Shown here: positions 33,490 to 44,461 of the stretch, piece by piece | Position numbering within the stretch: position 1 is the stretch's first letter | How the letters are laid out: every line of letters begins with the position of its first letter | NCBI GenBank assembly: GCA_949987705.1 | Contig: CATLJY010000064.1 | Coordinates: 121,886-185,885, forward strand | Length of the DNA stretch: 64,000 nt | Reading direction: 5' to 3' | From: Thereva unica | Lineage: Eukaryota; Arthropoda; Insecta; Diptera; Therevidae | Program-made: the position numbers and the translations under genes | Notes under the pieces: generated by a model | What the model was told of the DNA's origin: nothing | Seen by the model: only the letters and a program-made list of their open reading frames with translations | Databases searched by the model: none

Positions 33490-34350
33490 GTTTTTTTGAT
33501 TATTATAGTTGCAAGGTTTCATACATCTTTTAGCCTTGTCGCCGAATTTAAAATGAAACCAACAAAATGGTTTATTATTATTATTATTGTATTTCGATCT
33601 ATCACGGCTTCTACTTCTAGACCTTGACCTGTGATGAAACTCATTATTCCTATTAAATGTAAGTTTCTTAATTAAATCTGTTAAATTTTCAATTTTATTC
33701 TCTAAATCATTAACCTTCTTAGCATAATCAATGTTATTTATATTAATACATTTTTGGTTTATAAAAGGATTTGAAGAACAATCATTGATGGATGAAGTAT
33801 ACTGAAATCTGGAACATTCGAAAATTTTATCTGCTAACGTTAGAATATCTTGAATGTTTTGTTTATCAGAGGACATCAATGCGATGTTAATACCAGACGG
33901 TAATTTTCGCATCCAAAGTTTTCTAATCAGGTCCTTTCCTAAATTCGAAGATGTTCCTGCAAGTATCTCCATTGATCTATAAAATTCTGATGGTTTTCGA
34001 TCTCCCATCTCAGAATTACATAATAATTGTTCCAACTTTTTCTCTTCAGACTCTGTAAATCTTTGAATTAATGTTGTTTTTAATGCTTGGTATTTATTCT
34101 CCGATGGTGGGTTTTGAATGAAGTCCAATATATTCATTATTATTTCTAAAGGAAGAGCTTGTATCACATGTTCGAATTTAGTCTCATCCAGTCTAATTCC
34201 TTTAGAGTTAAATTGACTTTCTGTTAAAATAAACCATGCTTCTGGGCATGGAGACCAGAAAGTTGGTAGCTTAACAGCCGATGCACTAATATTCTCATTA
34301 TCAACGTGCATTCTTTCACTATCACCACCTTGGACACTCATATTAATCAC
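33487..34350 (-). CDS. Inner gypsy Gag protein, CHCC type
   Basis: A 287-residue structural protein starting at ATG 34350. The capsid-like region includes [25 protein letters not shown] and [13 protein letters not shown] basic Arg/Ser-rich stretch ([14 protein letters not shown]) follows, then the Cys/His box [15 protein letters not shown]3-C. That C-H-C-C spacing differs from the usual CCHC and matches the CsRn1 clade. The stop codon overlaps the frameshift site used to reach pol. Confidence 0.95.
   Translation of the reverse strand: MINMSVQGGDSERMHVDNENISASAVKLPTFWSPCPEAWFILTESQFNSKGIRLDETKFEHVIQALPLEIIMNILDFIQNPPSENKYQALKTTLIQRFTESEEKKLEQLLCNSEMGDRKPSEFYRSMEILAGTSSNLGKDLIRKLWMRKLPSGINIALMSSDKQNIQDILTLADKIFECSRFQYTSSINDCSSNPFINQKCININNIDYAKKVNDLENKIENLTDLIKKLTFNRNNEFHHRSRSRSRSRDRSKYNNNNNKPFCWFHFKFGDKAKRCMKPCNYNNQKN
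33490..33496 (-). promoter_or_regulatory. Predicted -1 ribosomal frameshift site A_AAA_AAC
   Basis: The heptamer A AAA AAC is in the gag zero frame and the gag stop TAA (33487-33489) follows at once. A -1 slip enters the pol frame just before the protease. Heptamer, phase and geometry are canonical for -1 frameshifting. I did not fold the downstream RNA to look for a stimulator. Confidence 0.8.
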
Positions 34351-34868
34351 AATTTTTTTTAAAATAAAACTCGCGTAAAAAGAAGTTCAATAAAATTTCG
34401 ACTTTACTTAAAAACTTCGCGATACTTTAAAAAAAACACCCGTGGACGTTCGCGAAAAGAGTCGATTAATACTCAAACTTAAATAAATTCCCGAAAATTT
34501 TATTCAAGTCTCACTTCCTAAAAAAAAAATTTTTTAGAGGAAAAATATTTGAAAGAGGAAATAAATTGAATTGTCACCACTACTAAATTATGTAAGTGTA
34601 ATGTTTTTTTTTTAGTGTAAGCAATTCCATACAATTTAAATTTTAAAATTAAAGAAAAATATTTAATTAAAATAAATACTTGGTCTCCTTAATAAAAAAA
34701 TGAACCTCTTCTTAAAATTTTTCACCAAATGCTTTTCTTTCTTGAATTTTCTTCTTTTCTTCGTAAAATTTTCAAAATTTTCTTCATATCTTCTTTCTTC
34801 ATAAATTTTCTTTCATAAAAATTTTTAATTCTTCTTTCTTCTTTGAAAAATTTCTTCGTTCTTCTAAT

Positions 34869-34881
34869 GTCGGGGTCACCA
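34869..34881 (-). other. Primer-binding site, tRNA-Trp
   Basis: TGGTGACCCCGAC on the minus strand, three bases after the 5' LTR. It is complementary to the CCA-bearing 3' end of eukaryotic tRNA-Trp. Confidence 0.85.
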
Positions 34882-34884
34882 ATA

Positions 34885-35438
34885 TGAAATGGGGGACGTA
34901 CTAATTTCTGCGTCTTCCCTCATCTCATTGCAATATATAAGTGATATATGTATATATATTGCCAATAAAAACTTTTACTTCACATATTTTATATTAATAT
35001 TATTCTTTTATTTAATACGTTTATTTAACATTTATTTATTATTATATTTAATAGCTTTAGATTTTAATAGTTTAAGATTTTTCTATTTTTTATTATGTCA
35101 CACCGAAAATTACATAACGGTTTTTAATTATACAACTTATTATAGGAGACTTCCTTATCGAATCAACTCCTAACTAATACTCTTACAAAAATTCAAAATA
35201 ATTTTTAATATCACAATATTTGTGTGGCTATGTTTTTTAAAATTGTTTCTGTGTACAGTGTATACATACGTGATATGACAATCCAAATTCCCCAAGTGTA
35301 TTTAATAGTAGTAGTGAGAATCCAAATTGTGACGTAACCAAAAACACTGTGCTTAAAATTATTAGAACAGAAACTGAGTGGATACTTGAATAAAACTTAT
35401 TACAACGAAACGCGTATATACAAGTAGCGACTGCTACA
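34885..35438 (-). repeat. 5' LTR of inner gypsy element
   Basis: 554 bp, the same sequence as 29767-30320 as far as I can read. It is followed on the plus side by the AAAGC duplication and the outer element's RT codons. Confidence 0.95.
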
Positions 35439-35443
35439 AAAGC

Positions 35444-36592
35444 TGTCCTCTCTCGCGACTTCATCTCAAGAGGGATTTGCCAGAAAGCGTCCTTTAGATC
35501 CAAACTAGTGATGAACTTAGTGTCTTGCAGACGACCAAGAAGCCCATCAATGTGTGGAAGAGGGTAGGCGTCCTTAACAGTGACGCTATTGACCTTGCGA
35601 GAGTCAAGGCACAGGCGGACCTTACCTGGTTTTCGAACTAGTACCACTGGAGAGTTCCAGGGACTGTTAGATGGCTCAATTACCCCCAGAGCCAACATCC
35701 TGTCCAACTCGCCATACATCAGATGTTGAATAGCGGGTGAGACAGGATAGTGCCTCTGCTTAATGGGAACGGAGTCACCAGTGTCGATAATGTGTTCTTC
35801 CAGGTGGGTCTTTCCCAGTCCTAAGACATCGAAAGAGGGAAACCTGGCCTTAACACGCTCCAACCGTTCGCGTTGCAATGACGTTAAGTCGTGCATTTTA
35901 ACCGGTGCGGATGGAGGCTTTATCTCACAAACTAACTGGGGAGCGATGTCGAAAAGTTTCCAAAAATCATACCCGAGATACAGCCTCTGACAGAGACTGG
36001 GCACCACATAGATAGTCAGGTCACGGGTCCGACCTCCGAAGGAGATCGGCACCTTAACATAACCCAGCATTCTCTGTGAAGCCCCGTTAGCTGTTTGCAC
36101 ACAAGTTTGCAACGAGTATAATGTAACTTCGGGATGTCTCTCCAGAAATGATTCGGCATCTTTCCCCAAACAGGTGATATTGGCACCACTGTCCATTAAA
36201 CCAATCACCTCTTCGTTGGCTAAGGTGACTTTCGCAAAAGGACGGTTATCTGACAAGTCAGAGATGATTGCAGAAACAACTTTCTGCGAAAGGTGTCGCT
36301 TCTCCTTGGCTCGCATCCTAATTTTGGGAGGAGTATTGCTGGAGTCCACCAAAGGAGGCTCCGAAAAGATACGGTTGCGAGTGGAGACGTATCTCTTCCA
36401 ACGGGAAAGAAAGGAAAGTATGACCTCCTCAGAGGGAAAAGAGGGAAGAGAATCGGTTGACGTGAAGTCGCTTATAATTGACCGAGTATTGGGATCGTAT
36501 AAGTCAGGCTGGGGTACGGGCGAACCTAGTTCGAGCGCGGGCTCCCGTTTGGCCTCGCACCCTGGTCCCGGTTTCCCTGACATGTGGGACAT
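35444..36592 (-). pseudogene. Outer gypsy Pol, N-terminal part (protease, start of RT)
   Basis: The frame starts at about 36592, overlapping gag by 89 nt in the +1 phase relative to gag. Protease LMDSGANITCLG (about residue 130) and LYLGYDFWK are followed by RT motifs: HYPVSPAIQHLMYGELDRML, SPWNSPVVLVRKPGKVRLCLDSRKVN and SLDLKDAFWQIPL. At ERTAF the inner element cuts the gene and TVPGRPLYQF resumes at 29766. Residues after that in the open frame are LTR sequence. Confidence 0.95.
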
Positions 36593-37616
36593 CTGTTACA
36601 ACTCCTGGTCTGCCACACTGGAAGCAAAACAGACCGCGAGTCGTGGAAGGGCATTCCATGAACGGATGGCCCGGTTGCTGACAATTCCAACACAGAATAG
36701 GCCTCCGCCTGGAAACTGAACTATGGGGTCGAACTTCATCTACGGTGGCCGGTGATTCCTCCGCAGTTCTATGGGATGCGGGATGGGTTTCGTTGAAATC
36801 CATTTCATGTAGTTTTGGAACTAACCTCCGTTCCTGTCTCTTTTGCATCTGCCATCGCTCCGCTCGCAAGCACACTTCACGTAGCTGTGGCATATGCGAG
36901 AAATGCTGTCCGATTATGACTGAGCCCAGGGAGGCATTCAGATTTTGCACAACTATTTCTACCAGGTCTTCTTCCGGCATAGGATTCGACATACGGTTAT
37001 GCAGCGCTACCATCTTGGCGACATATTCATCGAAGGAGTAGTGTTGCTGTTTCAGGTCCAGCATTAACTTAATCCACTGAAAATCGGATTCCCTATTTCT
37101 AAATTGTCGGATCATATGACTTTTCAATTCGTTCCAGTCTGGGTCAGGAACTTGACGGCGAAACTGGGCCCAATACCAATCTTCGGCCCCACCCTTCAAT
37201 AAAGATGATATGTTCCGGCAGATCTCAGACTGGCTGACCCATTCGTCGCGCGCCCGTTGTTCTACACGGAACAAAAATTCCTCTACCGACAACTCACTGG
37301 TATCGCCGGAGAACCGTATGTTCCAAGCTGGAACAGGTGATCTCCTTTTGTTGGTAAAAGTTGACGTCTCCATACATACCACCGGATGCTCGGCTCGGGC
37401 CGGCGAATGCTCCGAATTGGTACGCGTGAGCCGGGGGTTCTCCCCAGTTCTCTGTTGGACCCTAAGTCTCTCTACTTCTAATCTTAATTGTGTTAGTTGG
37501 TCCGCGATTGACATTCCCGACTCGTCTGGAGTCACGTTTTCGGTCTCCGATGGGGCTGGTGCTCCTTCCTCGGAATTATCCTCGGAGGTTTGTTTACCAC
37601 TCCGTAGGTTGGGCAT
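36504..37616 (-). CDS. Outer gypsy Gag protein
   Basis: 370 residues from ATG 37616. A Gln/Arg-rich coiled segment (LTQLRLEVERLRVQQ) is followed by a retrotransposon gag region (WNIRFSGDTSELSVEEFLFRVE, FRNRESDFQWIKLMLDLKQ) and a CCHC knuckle CWNCQQPGHPFMEC. A second Cys pair CFQC follows without a normal partner. The RG-rich tail overlaps pol by 89 nt, so pol is probably reached by frameshifting. The protein coats genomic RNA in the virus-like particle. Confidence 0.9.
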   Translation of the reverse strand: MPNLRSGKQTSEDNSEEGAPAPSETENVTPDESGMSIADQLTQLRLEVERLRVQQRTGENPRLTRTNSEHSPARAEHPVVCMETSTFTNKRRSPVPAWNIRFSGDTSELSVEEFLFRVEQRARDEWVSQSEICRNISSLLKGGAEDWYWAQFRRQVPDPDWNELKSHMIRQFRNRESDFQWIKLMLDLKQQHYSFDEYVAKMVALHNRMSNPMPEEDLVEIVVQNLNASLGSVIIGQHFSHMPQLREVCLRAERWQMQKRQERRLVPKLHEMDFNETHPASHRTAEESPATVDEVRPHSSVSRRRPILCWNCQQPGHPFMECPSTTRGLFCFQCGRPGVVTDVPHVRETGTRVRGQTGARARTRFARTPA

Positions 37617-38879
37617 TGTACTTCGCGGGGTTGATAAAATTGCTAATATTTATCTACCTTACCGGTGATTCGGTGACTTTTACAATAGGCACTAGCATAC
37701 AGTCAACAATAACAATACTAATAATAACCTCTATAACAAAACTACTTCGTTTACCTCACTACTAATATTACATAACGTAGCGGCGGAACGATCTCTCCCT
37801 CTGAAAATCTTGGTGGCCGAAGTCAAAAGGTGGCAGTCAGTGGTGACGCTATCAGCTTGCTCATCGAGTGGAAACTACTAAATGGTTCAACGAACTTCAC
37901 TCCGTGAGCCCAGACTCTAAAGGATAACTAAATCTTACTGTCAGAGAAAAACAACTTGAGCCACCATTGAGTGCCATCAATGACCACACCAGGTATCTCC
38001 AACTTCAAACTCAGGATCCAGGTTCGTTGAGGGGAAGGAGGCTGCCTAAGGCCACATCCCTCCTCCACAACCAACTCGTCCTATACTAAGCTCTCCACGC
38101 CCGCCCTTAGGGGCCACCCCCGAACCAAACTATAAAACTTCTTCCTAAAATAATAACAAATTTAGAAATCACTCGGCTGCCCACCCACGACTGAGCCGCA
38201 ACTCTGCATGCCTTCAGGAAGGATGGAGCAGCAGAGCAAAAAGGAAAAAGAAGAAAGGAAAAAAAATCGAGGGACCGAATAAATTTCGAGAATGTCCCAC
38301 GGGGCGCAGAGCCAGGCGAGGTCGCCTGTTAGCCAGACGGAGCCCGGTAAACATCCTCCAAACCCAATCGACCCATTCGCAAAATAACTAGGAAAGTAAT
38401 CCTGCTACTAGCTAGACGCAGTGGCAGGCAATAATACGCCTGTTACCAAAGACGACAAACCAAAACCAGGAGTTTTCAGTCACCGCTGGCCTTACCTCCC
38501 CGCATAGCCAAGCGATACACGCTTGTTAGCAAGACAGGGGGATGAGGACAGGGCTCGAAGTTAGTGTACTGAAAAGGAAGAAGTTACCGCATTAGAGAAA
38601 AATCGAAAGGTCACAGTAACAAAAAAATTAACTCCAAAATTTAGCGAGATTTCAGAAAAAGAAATTGGTAGGGACCAAGGCATCGCGGTACTGCTTGGCC
38701 CCACGACGAACCGTAAACGTTCCTGGTGATGCACTACTAAAATCGAAAAAAAAAATCCCAAAAATAAAAAATTCAGCCGTAAAAGCATTCATGGCATGAT
38801 CGACATACCGAAAACAATTTCTCTAATTTTCAAAAAAAAATATAATGTCCGTGTAGGACTTATGAGGGCCTATAAGCCG
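37617..38879 (-). other. Outer gypsy untranslated leader
   Basis: About 1.26 kb between primer site and gag ATG, unusually long. I find no supportable protein in it. Confidence 0.7.
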
Positions 38880-38891
38880 CGTTGGGCGCCA
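38880..38891 (-). other. Primer-binding site, tRNA-Lys
   Basis: TGGCGCCCAACG on the minus strand, two bases after the LTR end. It is complementary to the 3' end of tRNA-Lys (…CGUUGGGCGCCA). Confidence 0.85.
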
Positions 38892-38893
38892 TT

Positions 38894-40669
38894 TGTAATG
38901 TGAACCTTGGGTTGATGGCCCGAAGAGATCAACTGCCGATCCACATACACAGAATAACAAAAATTTGAACACAAAATAAAAAGCTCCTGAAAATACGTAA
39001 GACAGTACCCCGGGCCATCTCGATTTGGGCTGCTCGTCGGGGGGTCGTGGAGTGGGGGAGACGACTCCAGAGGTACCGTATAACTTATGAAGTGCATCAC
39101 CAGAACGAAGCGCTTCCCCCCATGGCGGACACTGAGAACCTACAACATTCGAGTCAGATACCTGAAATCAACTTCCGGGGCGAAGAGCATCGTCCGCCGC
39201 TAAGGATTCATGAACCTAGTCCTTCCTCATGTCCAATCTAGACCATGGTAAAATCTTTCCTTATTTTTTTTTCTTTTTTTTGTTTTTTTTTTTTAATTCT
39301 TTTTACAAATTAGTTTTATTTAACTTTATTCAGTGTTTTTTTCTTTCTTTACACCACAGATACTATGAACGAAACAAAAAGATGAAAAATCCAAAACCTT
39401 ATGCTAATGGTCGACACTAGTGTAGGACTAATAGAAAAAAACTCGTCCTGGCCAGTACGCGTGTTTTCTTTACAAATGATGTCAATCTTGTCACAACGTA
39501 TATAAAAAAACGTGTGAAAAAAAACCGTAAACAATCAATGCTTGGTGTAACAACAATGAACAAAAAAAAACACATTAACTAATGCGTTCAGACACATATA
39601 CAACTACGGATAACAAACTCACAAAAAAGATTTTTACCCATTTTGGGGAAAGGTTGCTATAATTATTCAAAACCTAGACTGGAATCCTGTCACCAAAAAG
39701 AAAATTCTACTATCACTAGTATCTATACACTATTGTAATATAATTCATTAAAAATTGTTAAATTGGGGCTCTGTCCCCTCTAAATTATGAAATGTAAATC
39801 GCTAAAGAAACAATAATAATCAAAGTAACAAAAAAAAACAATTATTTAATTTTCAAAATAAATCTTATGGCTTATCAATCCATCCGGTCCTCCTCCGCAT
39901 ATATGGATGCCCCTGGTTATAGGACCCGTTTAACTTCTTGTTGTACAGCCCTGCTCTTGCTCTAACATACTGCTATCTGACGTAGCTTAACACTAGATTA
40001 CCTTAATAGTGTTCGTATCTGTACGACCACCTTAGCACCATCTGGACTTTTTGCGGTCTTCCTCATGCACCGACCACAGCCACGTGTACCTTCAATTATT
40101 TTCGGGGCTCCGCAGAGCAGCTCCGTCCTTGTTGTTTGATATTCCGTAATGTGTTGGTCCAGTTCGCTTAGGTGAAGATTCCAGATCAGTTCTTCCCCCA
40201 ATCTGATTATCACCATAGGGGCTCCTTCCGGTCTTCTACAGCCCAAAATTTGCCACGACTTTGTGTTCCAAAAAAAATTCTCGTCCGGATAGCAGGATAT
40301 TTGTAAGTGTAGGACGGTTTCTTCTTCCCAAAACTTTGCTTTTCGTTTTCGGGGGCCTTTTTAAAACATTTGCTTTACCGCTCCAAGTAAACTCTAACTT
40401 TTTTTTTGTTTTTACTTTAAAAAAAACTTTAAAAAAACTTTAAAAGAACTTTTATTTTTCCTTTATTGAAACAATTTCCATAAAAATTTTCCCCGTCCTC
40501 ACTTTTTCATCAATCCCATTCCACTCCCCAAAAAAAATTTCCTAATTTTCCTTTTTTTTTTCTTCGCCTGCCCGCTTTCAATTTCTCCAAATTGCTCCCA
40601 CAAATTTTATAGTGGCTACAGGGTGTATATTCATTAAGGATTTCATTAAGGATATAGCGTGCCGTTACA
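38894..40669 (-). repeat. 5' LTR of outer gypsy element
   Basis: 1,776 bp, TG...CA on the minus strand. Relative to 25294-27064 it shows about six substitutions and a few homopolymer or trinucleotide length changes. GCGT (40670-40673) follows as the right target duplication. Confidence 0.95.
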
Positions 40670-41383
40670 GCGTACAGGACCACGTCCGACGATGCGGCGT
40701 GCGTGATAGCTGGGATGATTCCCATAGATATTCTGGCGAGGGAGGGCATGCGTCTCTATGACCCAGAATATGGTGGAGGGGTGCCAAGAAGGGTGCGGCG
40801 GCAGATGGCGCGCTGCGAGTCTTTAAGGGAATGGCAGGCGAAGTGGGACGAGTCTGTTAAGGGTCGCTGGACCCACAGACTTATCCCTAACGTGGAAATA
40901 TGGGCTACGAGGGAGCGTGGGGAAGTAAGTTACGACCTCACGCAGTTCCTGAGCGAACATGGGGGGGTATAGGAAATACCTCCACAGCTTCGGGCACGAT
41001 GATTCACCGTTGTGTCCAGTATGCCCAGCGACGGAGGAAGACGCAGAACACGTCTTCTTTACCTGCTCGAGATTCGCCGAGGAAAGGGCGACTAGAAGAA
41101 AGGGTCGAGGAGCCACTAACGCCCGAAAACATCCTAGACCAGATGAGGTCTGAGGAAATGTGGAGGGACGTGGAAGCAACCCTCAAGACCATTCACAGAA
41201 AGCTAAGGCAAGAAGAAGCCATAGACCATGTTCATAGACCCATATATGCGTATGTGCACTTATGTGTCCATATGTGTGTATGTGTGGATTTACGTGAAAC
41301 ATAACCGTCATGCGGGATCGGCCAGTAAGAGGCACATGAGTCATGCCGGTAGCGAATGCTTTTTTACCCCCAGGAAAAAAAAA

Positions 41384-41384
<1 letters not shown>
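40670..41384 (+). pseudogene. R1-clade copy C, ORF2 end and 3' UTR
   Basis: This continues from 25293: YRTTSDDAACVIAGMIPIDILAREGMRLYDPEYGGG..., WTHRLIPNVEIWATRERGEVSYDL. A one-base gain in a G run near 40966 shifts the frame before the zinc finger, CPVCPATEEDAEHVFFTC, which can still be read in another frame. At 41220 the sequence jumps from AGAAGAAGCC to the distal 3' UTR (ATGTTCATAGACCC) with a short filler, deleting the proximal 3' UTR and its hairpin. It ends in an A run followed by (TA)n. Confidence 0.9.

Positions 41385-41470
<86 letters not shown>
41385..41470. repeat. (TA)n tract
   Basis: TA microsatellite of about 86 bp that follows the A run of copy C and precedes the TIR element at 41471. 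Confidence 0.95.
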
Positions 41471-41474
<4 letters not shown>

Positions 41475-42280
41475 CGATTCTCCAGAACCTTTAACCTGCT
41501 TGTCGCTTCGAAAATTTTATGACTAACAATTTTTATAAGAAGATTAAAAATAAAAGAAGCTATCAATAATGTTAAGAAACTATTAATGAACAATAAGATA
41601 TAAGTACGAAGTCATTTAAAACGGTATATTGCAATAAAATTTGAAAAAATGTTCCGTTACCTGTCACTTTTCGGCCTGTCTTTAGCGCTAATCTGAATGA
41701 AAAACTATTTATATTTGTGATAGGAAGCGTTGAAACAAATAGTGAAAAGTGAAAAGTTGTAGTTTAACTCTTAGGAAAAATGCAGTTGTGTTCGGTGCAG
41801 TGTCAAATCGCTATATTTTCCAAAAAACAACTCTGAAGTTTGTCCCTAGGTTTTGACGTCAAAGTTGTAACCCGCATGGTAAGTCGAAGTACTCCGAATT
41901 GTCTCATTTTATCATAATTTTTTTTAAATGCACTTATTGTTCAGACACTAACGAACATGTGCATACATTTTGTGACAAAAATAAGTTGAAATCGGTTGAT
42001 TTTTGGGCAAAACTGGGTAACATGAACGTAGGTTACATTTAAATGTCAAAGTTGTAACTGCAATTAATTTGCTCATATTACATTAAATTCATCCCCGTAA
42101 AATTTCTTATGACGTATTGTAACTAATTAAATCATATGTAACGTTTCCTTCACTTAAATGGTTTCATGAATCTTAAAAAAAAGTAATTTAAGCGAATGTC
42201 AAAATTGTAACCATGTCAAATTTGATGTCAAAATTGTAACCATGTCAATACAACCATGTCATAAAAAAAATGCGCATTGA
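41471..42280. mobile_element. TIR element, second copy, right end missing
   Basis: This matches 22049-22858 closely, with a handful of substitutions. It begins with the same left terminus TGGCCGATTCTCC. It stops after ATGCGCATTGA and passes into a short (AT)n and an R1 fragment, so the right TIR and about 137 bp are lost. No coding region. Confidence 0.85.
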
Positions 42281-42292
42281 ATATATATATTC

Positions 42293-43116
42293 GAGGAAAT
42301 GTGGAGGGACGTGGAAGCAACCCTCAAGACCATTCACAGAAAGCTAAGGCAAGAAGAAGCCGTAAGAAATAGAGAAAGGCACAGAAATGCCGCGAGCAGA
42401 AGCAGCTGAATGAAGCTGAACGACCCCCGCGATGTAATGCTTATTAGCCAGTCCCGCGGGGGTGGATCACGTCGGAGGGGCTTTTTTAGTTCTCATCACT
42501 GACATATAGTAATGGACTGCTGATTGACGATGCTGAATGGCACCATTTTTCTCCAGAAATAGAAAACCTTTTTCATGGAAACAAAAAAAAAATTCTTCGA
42601 ATTTAGGAGAAAATAAGTGATAAGATGTTTGTTATAATTAACGGAAATAAATTTCCATCACTCATTTTTATTTATTAGCAGTTTTTTCATTAAATAAATG
42701 TATTTATTCCAAAACCGTGACGGTTATTTCCCCTGTTTAACGAAGTTTTCAAAATAGCTCAAGAGTGAGACAGAACAACGAAAACTATACCTGTCTATTT
42801 TTTTCTAATTATGTTTATATCGCTGACATGCGCTGACGATTACAGTTCATTGGGATTTAACGTGGGAGCGAGGCAGGAATAGTTTTTGGTGCCATTTTTT
42901 TGTATGGGATTTTGCTCATTTAGCAGTCCATTACTATATGTCAGTGGTTCTCATGTTCATAGACCCATATATGCGTATGTGCACTTATGTGTCCATATGT
43001 GTGTATGTGTGGATTTACGTGAAACATAACCGTCATGCGGGATCGGCCAGTAAGGGGCACTTGAGTCATGACGGTAGGGAATGCTTTTTTACCCCCAGGA
43101 AAAAAAATAAAAAAAT

Positions 43117-43120
<4 letters not shown>
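42293..43120 (+). mobile_element. R1-clade tail fragment (copy F), 5'-truncated
   Basis: It starts GAGGAAATGTGGAGGG, encoding the last ORF2 residues (EEMWRDVEATLKTIHRKL...NAASRSS), and continues through the 3' UTR hairpin to the distal UTR and A run at about 43120. It is interrupted at 42497-42946 by a TIR element. Both outer edges are in TA repeats. Confidence 0.9.
42497..42946. mobile_element. 450-bp MITE, 25-bp perfect TIR, 8-bp duplication
   Basis: The ends read CACTGACATATAGTAATGGA... and its exact reverse complement, perfect over 25 bp. GTTCTCAT occurs at 42489-42496 and 42947-42954, while other R1 copies have it once at this place. An 8-bp duplication is typical of hAT (also P and Merlin) elements. 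There is no transposase, so it is non-autonomous. Confidence 0.9.

Positions 43121-43199
<79 letters not shown>
43121..43199. repeat. (TA)n tract
   Basis: TA microsatellite between R1 copy F and the large DNA transposon. The last TA (43198-43199) is the left flank of the transposon. Confidence 0.95.
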
Positions 43200-43200
<1 letters not shown>

Positions 43201-43527
43201 GGCGGGTCAAATTTTTAATCGACCTTTTACACCCCCTAGTGATATTCTATGGGTAATTTTGAGCAACTTTGCCCAAGAAACCATAGTTCGAAAGTTGAAT
43301 TTGAGCCTCCGGATTTTTAAAAATAGGTATTTTTATGATTTAATTAATTTAAAAAGATAAAAATACAAGTTTTTTTCTCCAAGTACACATATATATACGG
43401 GTTTTTTGGGTCAAGGAATTTATTTCTGATGTTTATTTTTATTTACCAGTGCCGCTAGATGACGCTTTCGTACATTTTATCCATATTTCGTATGTTTTAT
43501 CACTATTTTTCAAGAAAAATTATTATA
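43200..43527. repeat. Left terminal inverted repeat of 4.85-kb transposon
   Basis: Inverted counterpart of 47719-48052. Matching blocks extend as far as the segment containing CGCTTTCGTACATTTTATC...ATTTTTCAAGAA. There are several indels between the two ends. Confidence 0.8.
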
Positions 43528-44281
43528 GCAACCCCAAATTATAAATGGCTTATGTTTCATGGAGTGGTTCCTTCTTGTTTTAGCGCCATTTCAATGAAGT
43601 GTAAACAATATAAATATACTCATTCTCTAGTTAAACAAATTATAAACCATTAAAAGGCAGGTCTCAATTAAAACATTACTAATTTCAATAAATTTAAAAT
43701 TAATAATAATAAAGAAAATTACATAAATCTAAAGTTAATAAGAAGAGAAAGTATTAAAATTCGTATAGGTGTAAAACAATGCAAGTCCAAGTGGAAAAAA
43801 ATCAAACAAACAATATAGTGAACAAAAACAGGGAAATCCCACCCCTAGTTCACAGGAAGCAATATTGAGACAATCATGTTTTGCGGCGGTTAATAAAAGG
43901 GCCTTTCAGAAGAATTACCTACATATAAGTAGGTACGAAATATAGCAATAATTACGGGTAATAAATTGTATGAAAGAGTAAAAAGTAGGCGACACATGTA
44001 ATAAACATAAATATACTCCACAGAAATAGCCGATGGAAAATCAAAGCAGGACAATAAAAGTAAGATAGTAAAATAGGTTATTAGGAGTTCCGCGAAATTA
44101 CGATTTGTAAGGAATGTTAGGAAATAGATATAGGAACCTGAAAGTTCAGTTCGCTCCTAGGCATCGCCGTGAGTTAACGAATCTATTGTGAAAAAAGTAA
44201 AAGTAATTTTTGTATTTCTTATTTTTATAAGTATTTTTTATTTGATTTGTGTATATAAGAACATTTAGAACCTAACATACT
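43528..44281. other. AT-rich 5' interior of the transposon
   Basis: No gene. It is an AT-rich putative leader or promoter region between the left TIR and the first small frame at 44282. A TATA-like GTATATAAG occurs at about 44251. Confidence 0.5.
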
Positions 44282-44461
44282 ATGGATCCAGTGCCGTCTA
44301 CTTCGCAAGACCAAATAGCATCAACAAGCTCCGGAAGTTGTTTGACACATATCTGCCGTGCAAAGGGCAAAAGACCTATATGCAAAAAGCTCGATTCGAG
44401 TAAAACGCGTTCAAAGTTTTTTTTGTATGCTTCTTTCCGTAAAATAAGAAAATGTAAATGA
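44282..44461 (+). CDS. Small 59-residue frame, possible leading exon
   Basis: An ATG-started frame reading MDPVPSTSQDQIASTSSGSC... and ending FRKIRKCK. The MDPxPSTSQ start is typical of the N-termini of transposon-encoded proteins, and it lies on the transposase strand 0.7 kb upstream. It contains a GTAAAA at 44400 that could serve as a splice donor towards the main frame. Expression and splicing are inferred only. Confidence 0.35.
   Translation: MDPVPSTSQDQIASTSSGSCLTHICRAKGKRPICKKLDSSKTRSKFFLYASFRKIRKCK

Larger units (their letters stand above)
29767..35438 (-). mobile_element. Inner Ty3/gypsy element, CsRn1 type, 5,672 bp
   Basis: A complete element with 554-bp LTRs (29767-30320 and 34885-35438) that I read as identical, 5-bp target duplication AAAGC (29762-29766 and 35439-35443), tRNA-Trp primer site, gag, a -1 frameshift site and full pol. 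Gag has a CHCC-type Cys/His box and the primer is tRNA-Trp; both are known features of the CsRn1 clade. Every part needed for movement appears intact, so it is a candidate active element. Confidence 0.95.
25294..40669 (-). mobile_element. Outer Ty3/gypsy element, 15.4 kb with inner insertion
   Basis: The minus-strand LTR retrotransposon has 1.77-kb LTRs (25294-27064 and 38894-40669), tRNA-Lys primer site, gag, pol and a 4-bp target duplication GCGT. Without the inner element (29767-35438 plus one AAAGC) it would be about 9.7 kb. Its LTRs differ by about six substitutions and a few length changes by my reading, so it is young but older than its own insertion. No env-like frame is visible between pol and the 3' LTR. 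Confidence 0.95.
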
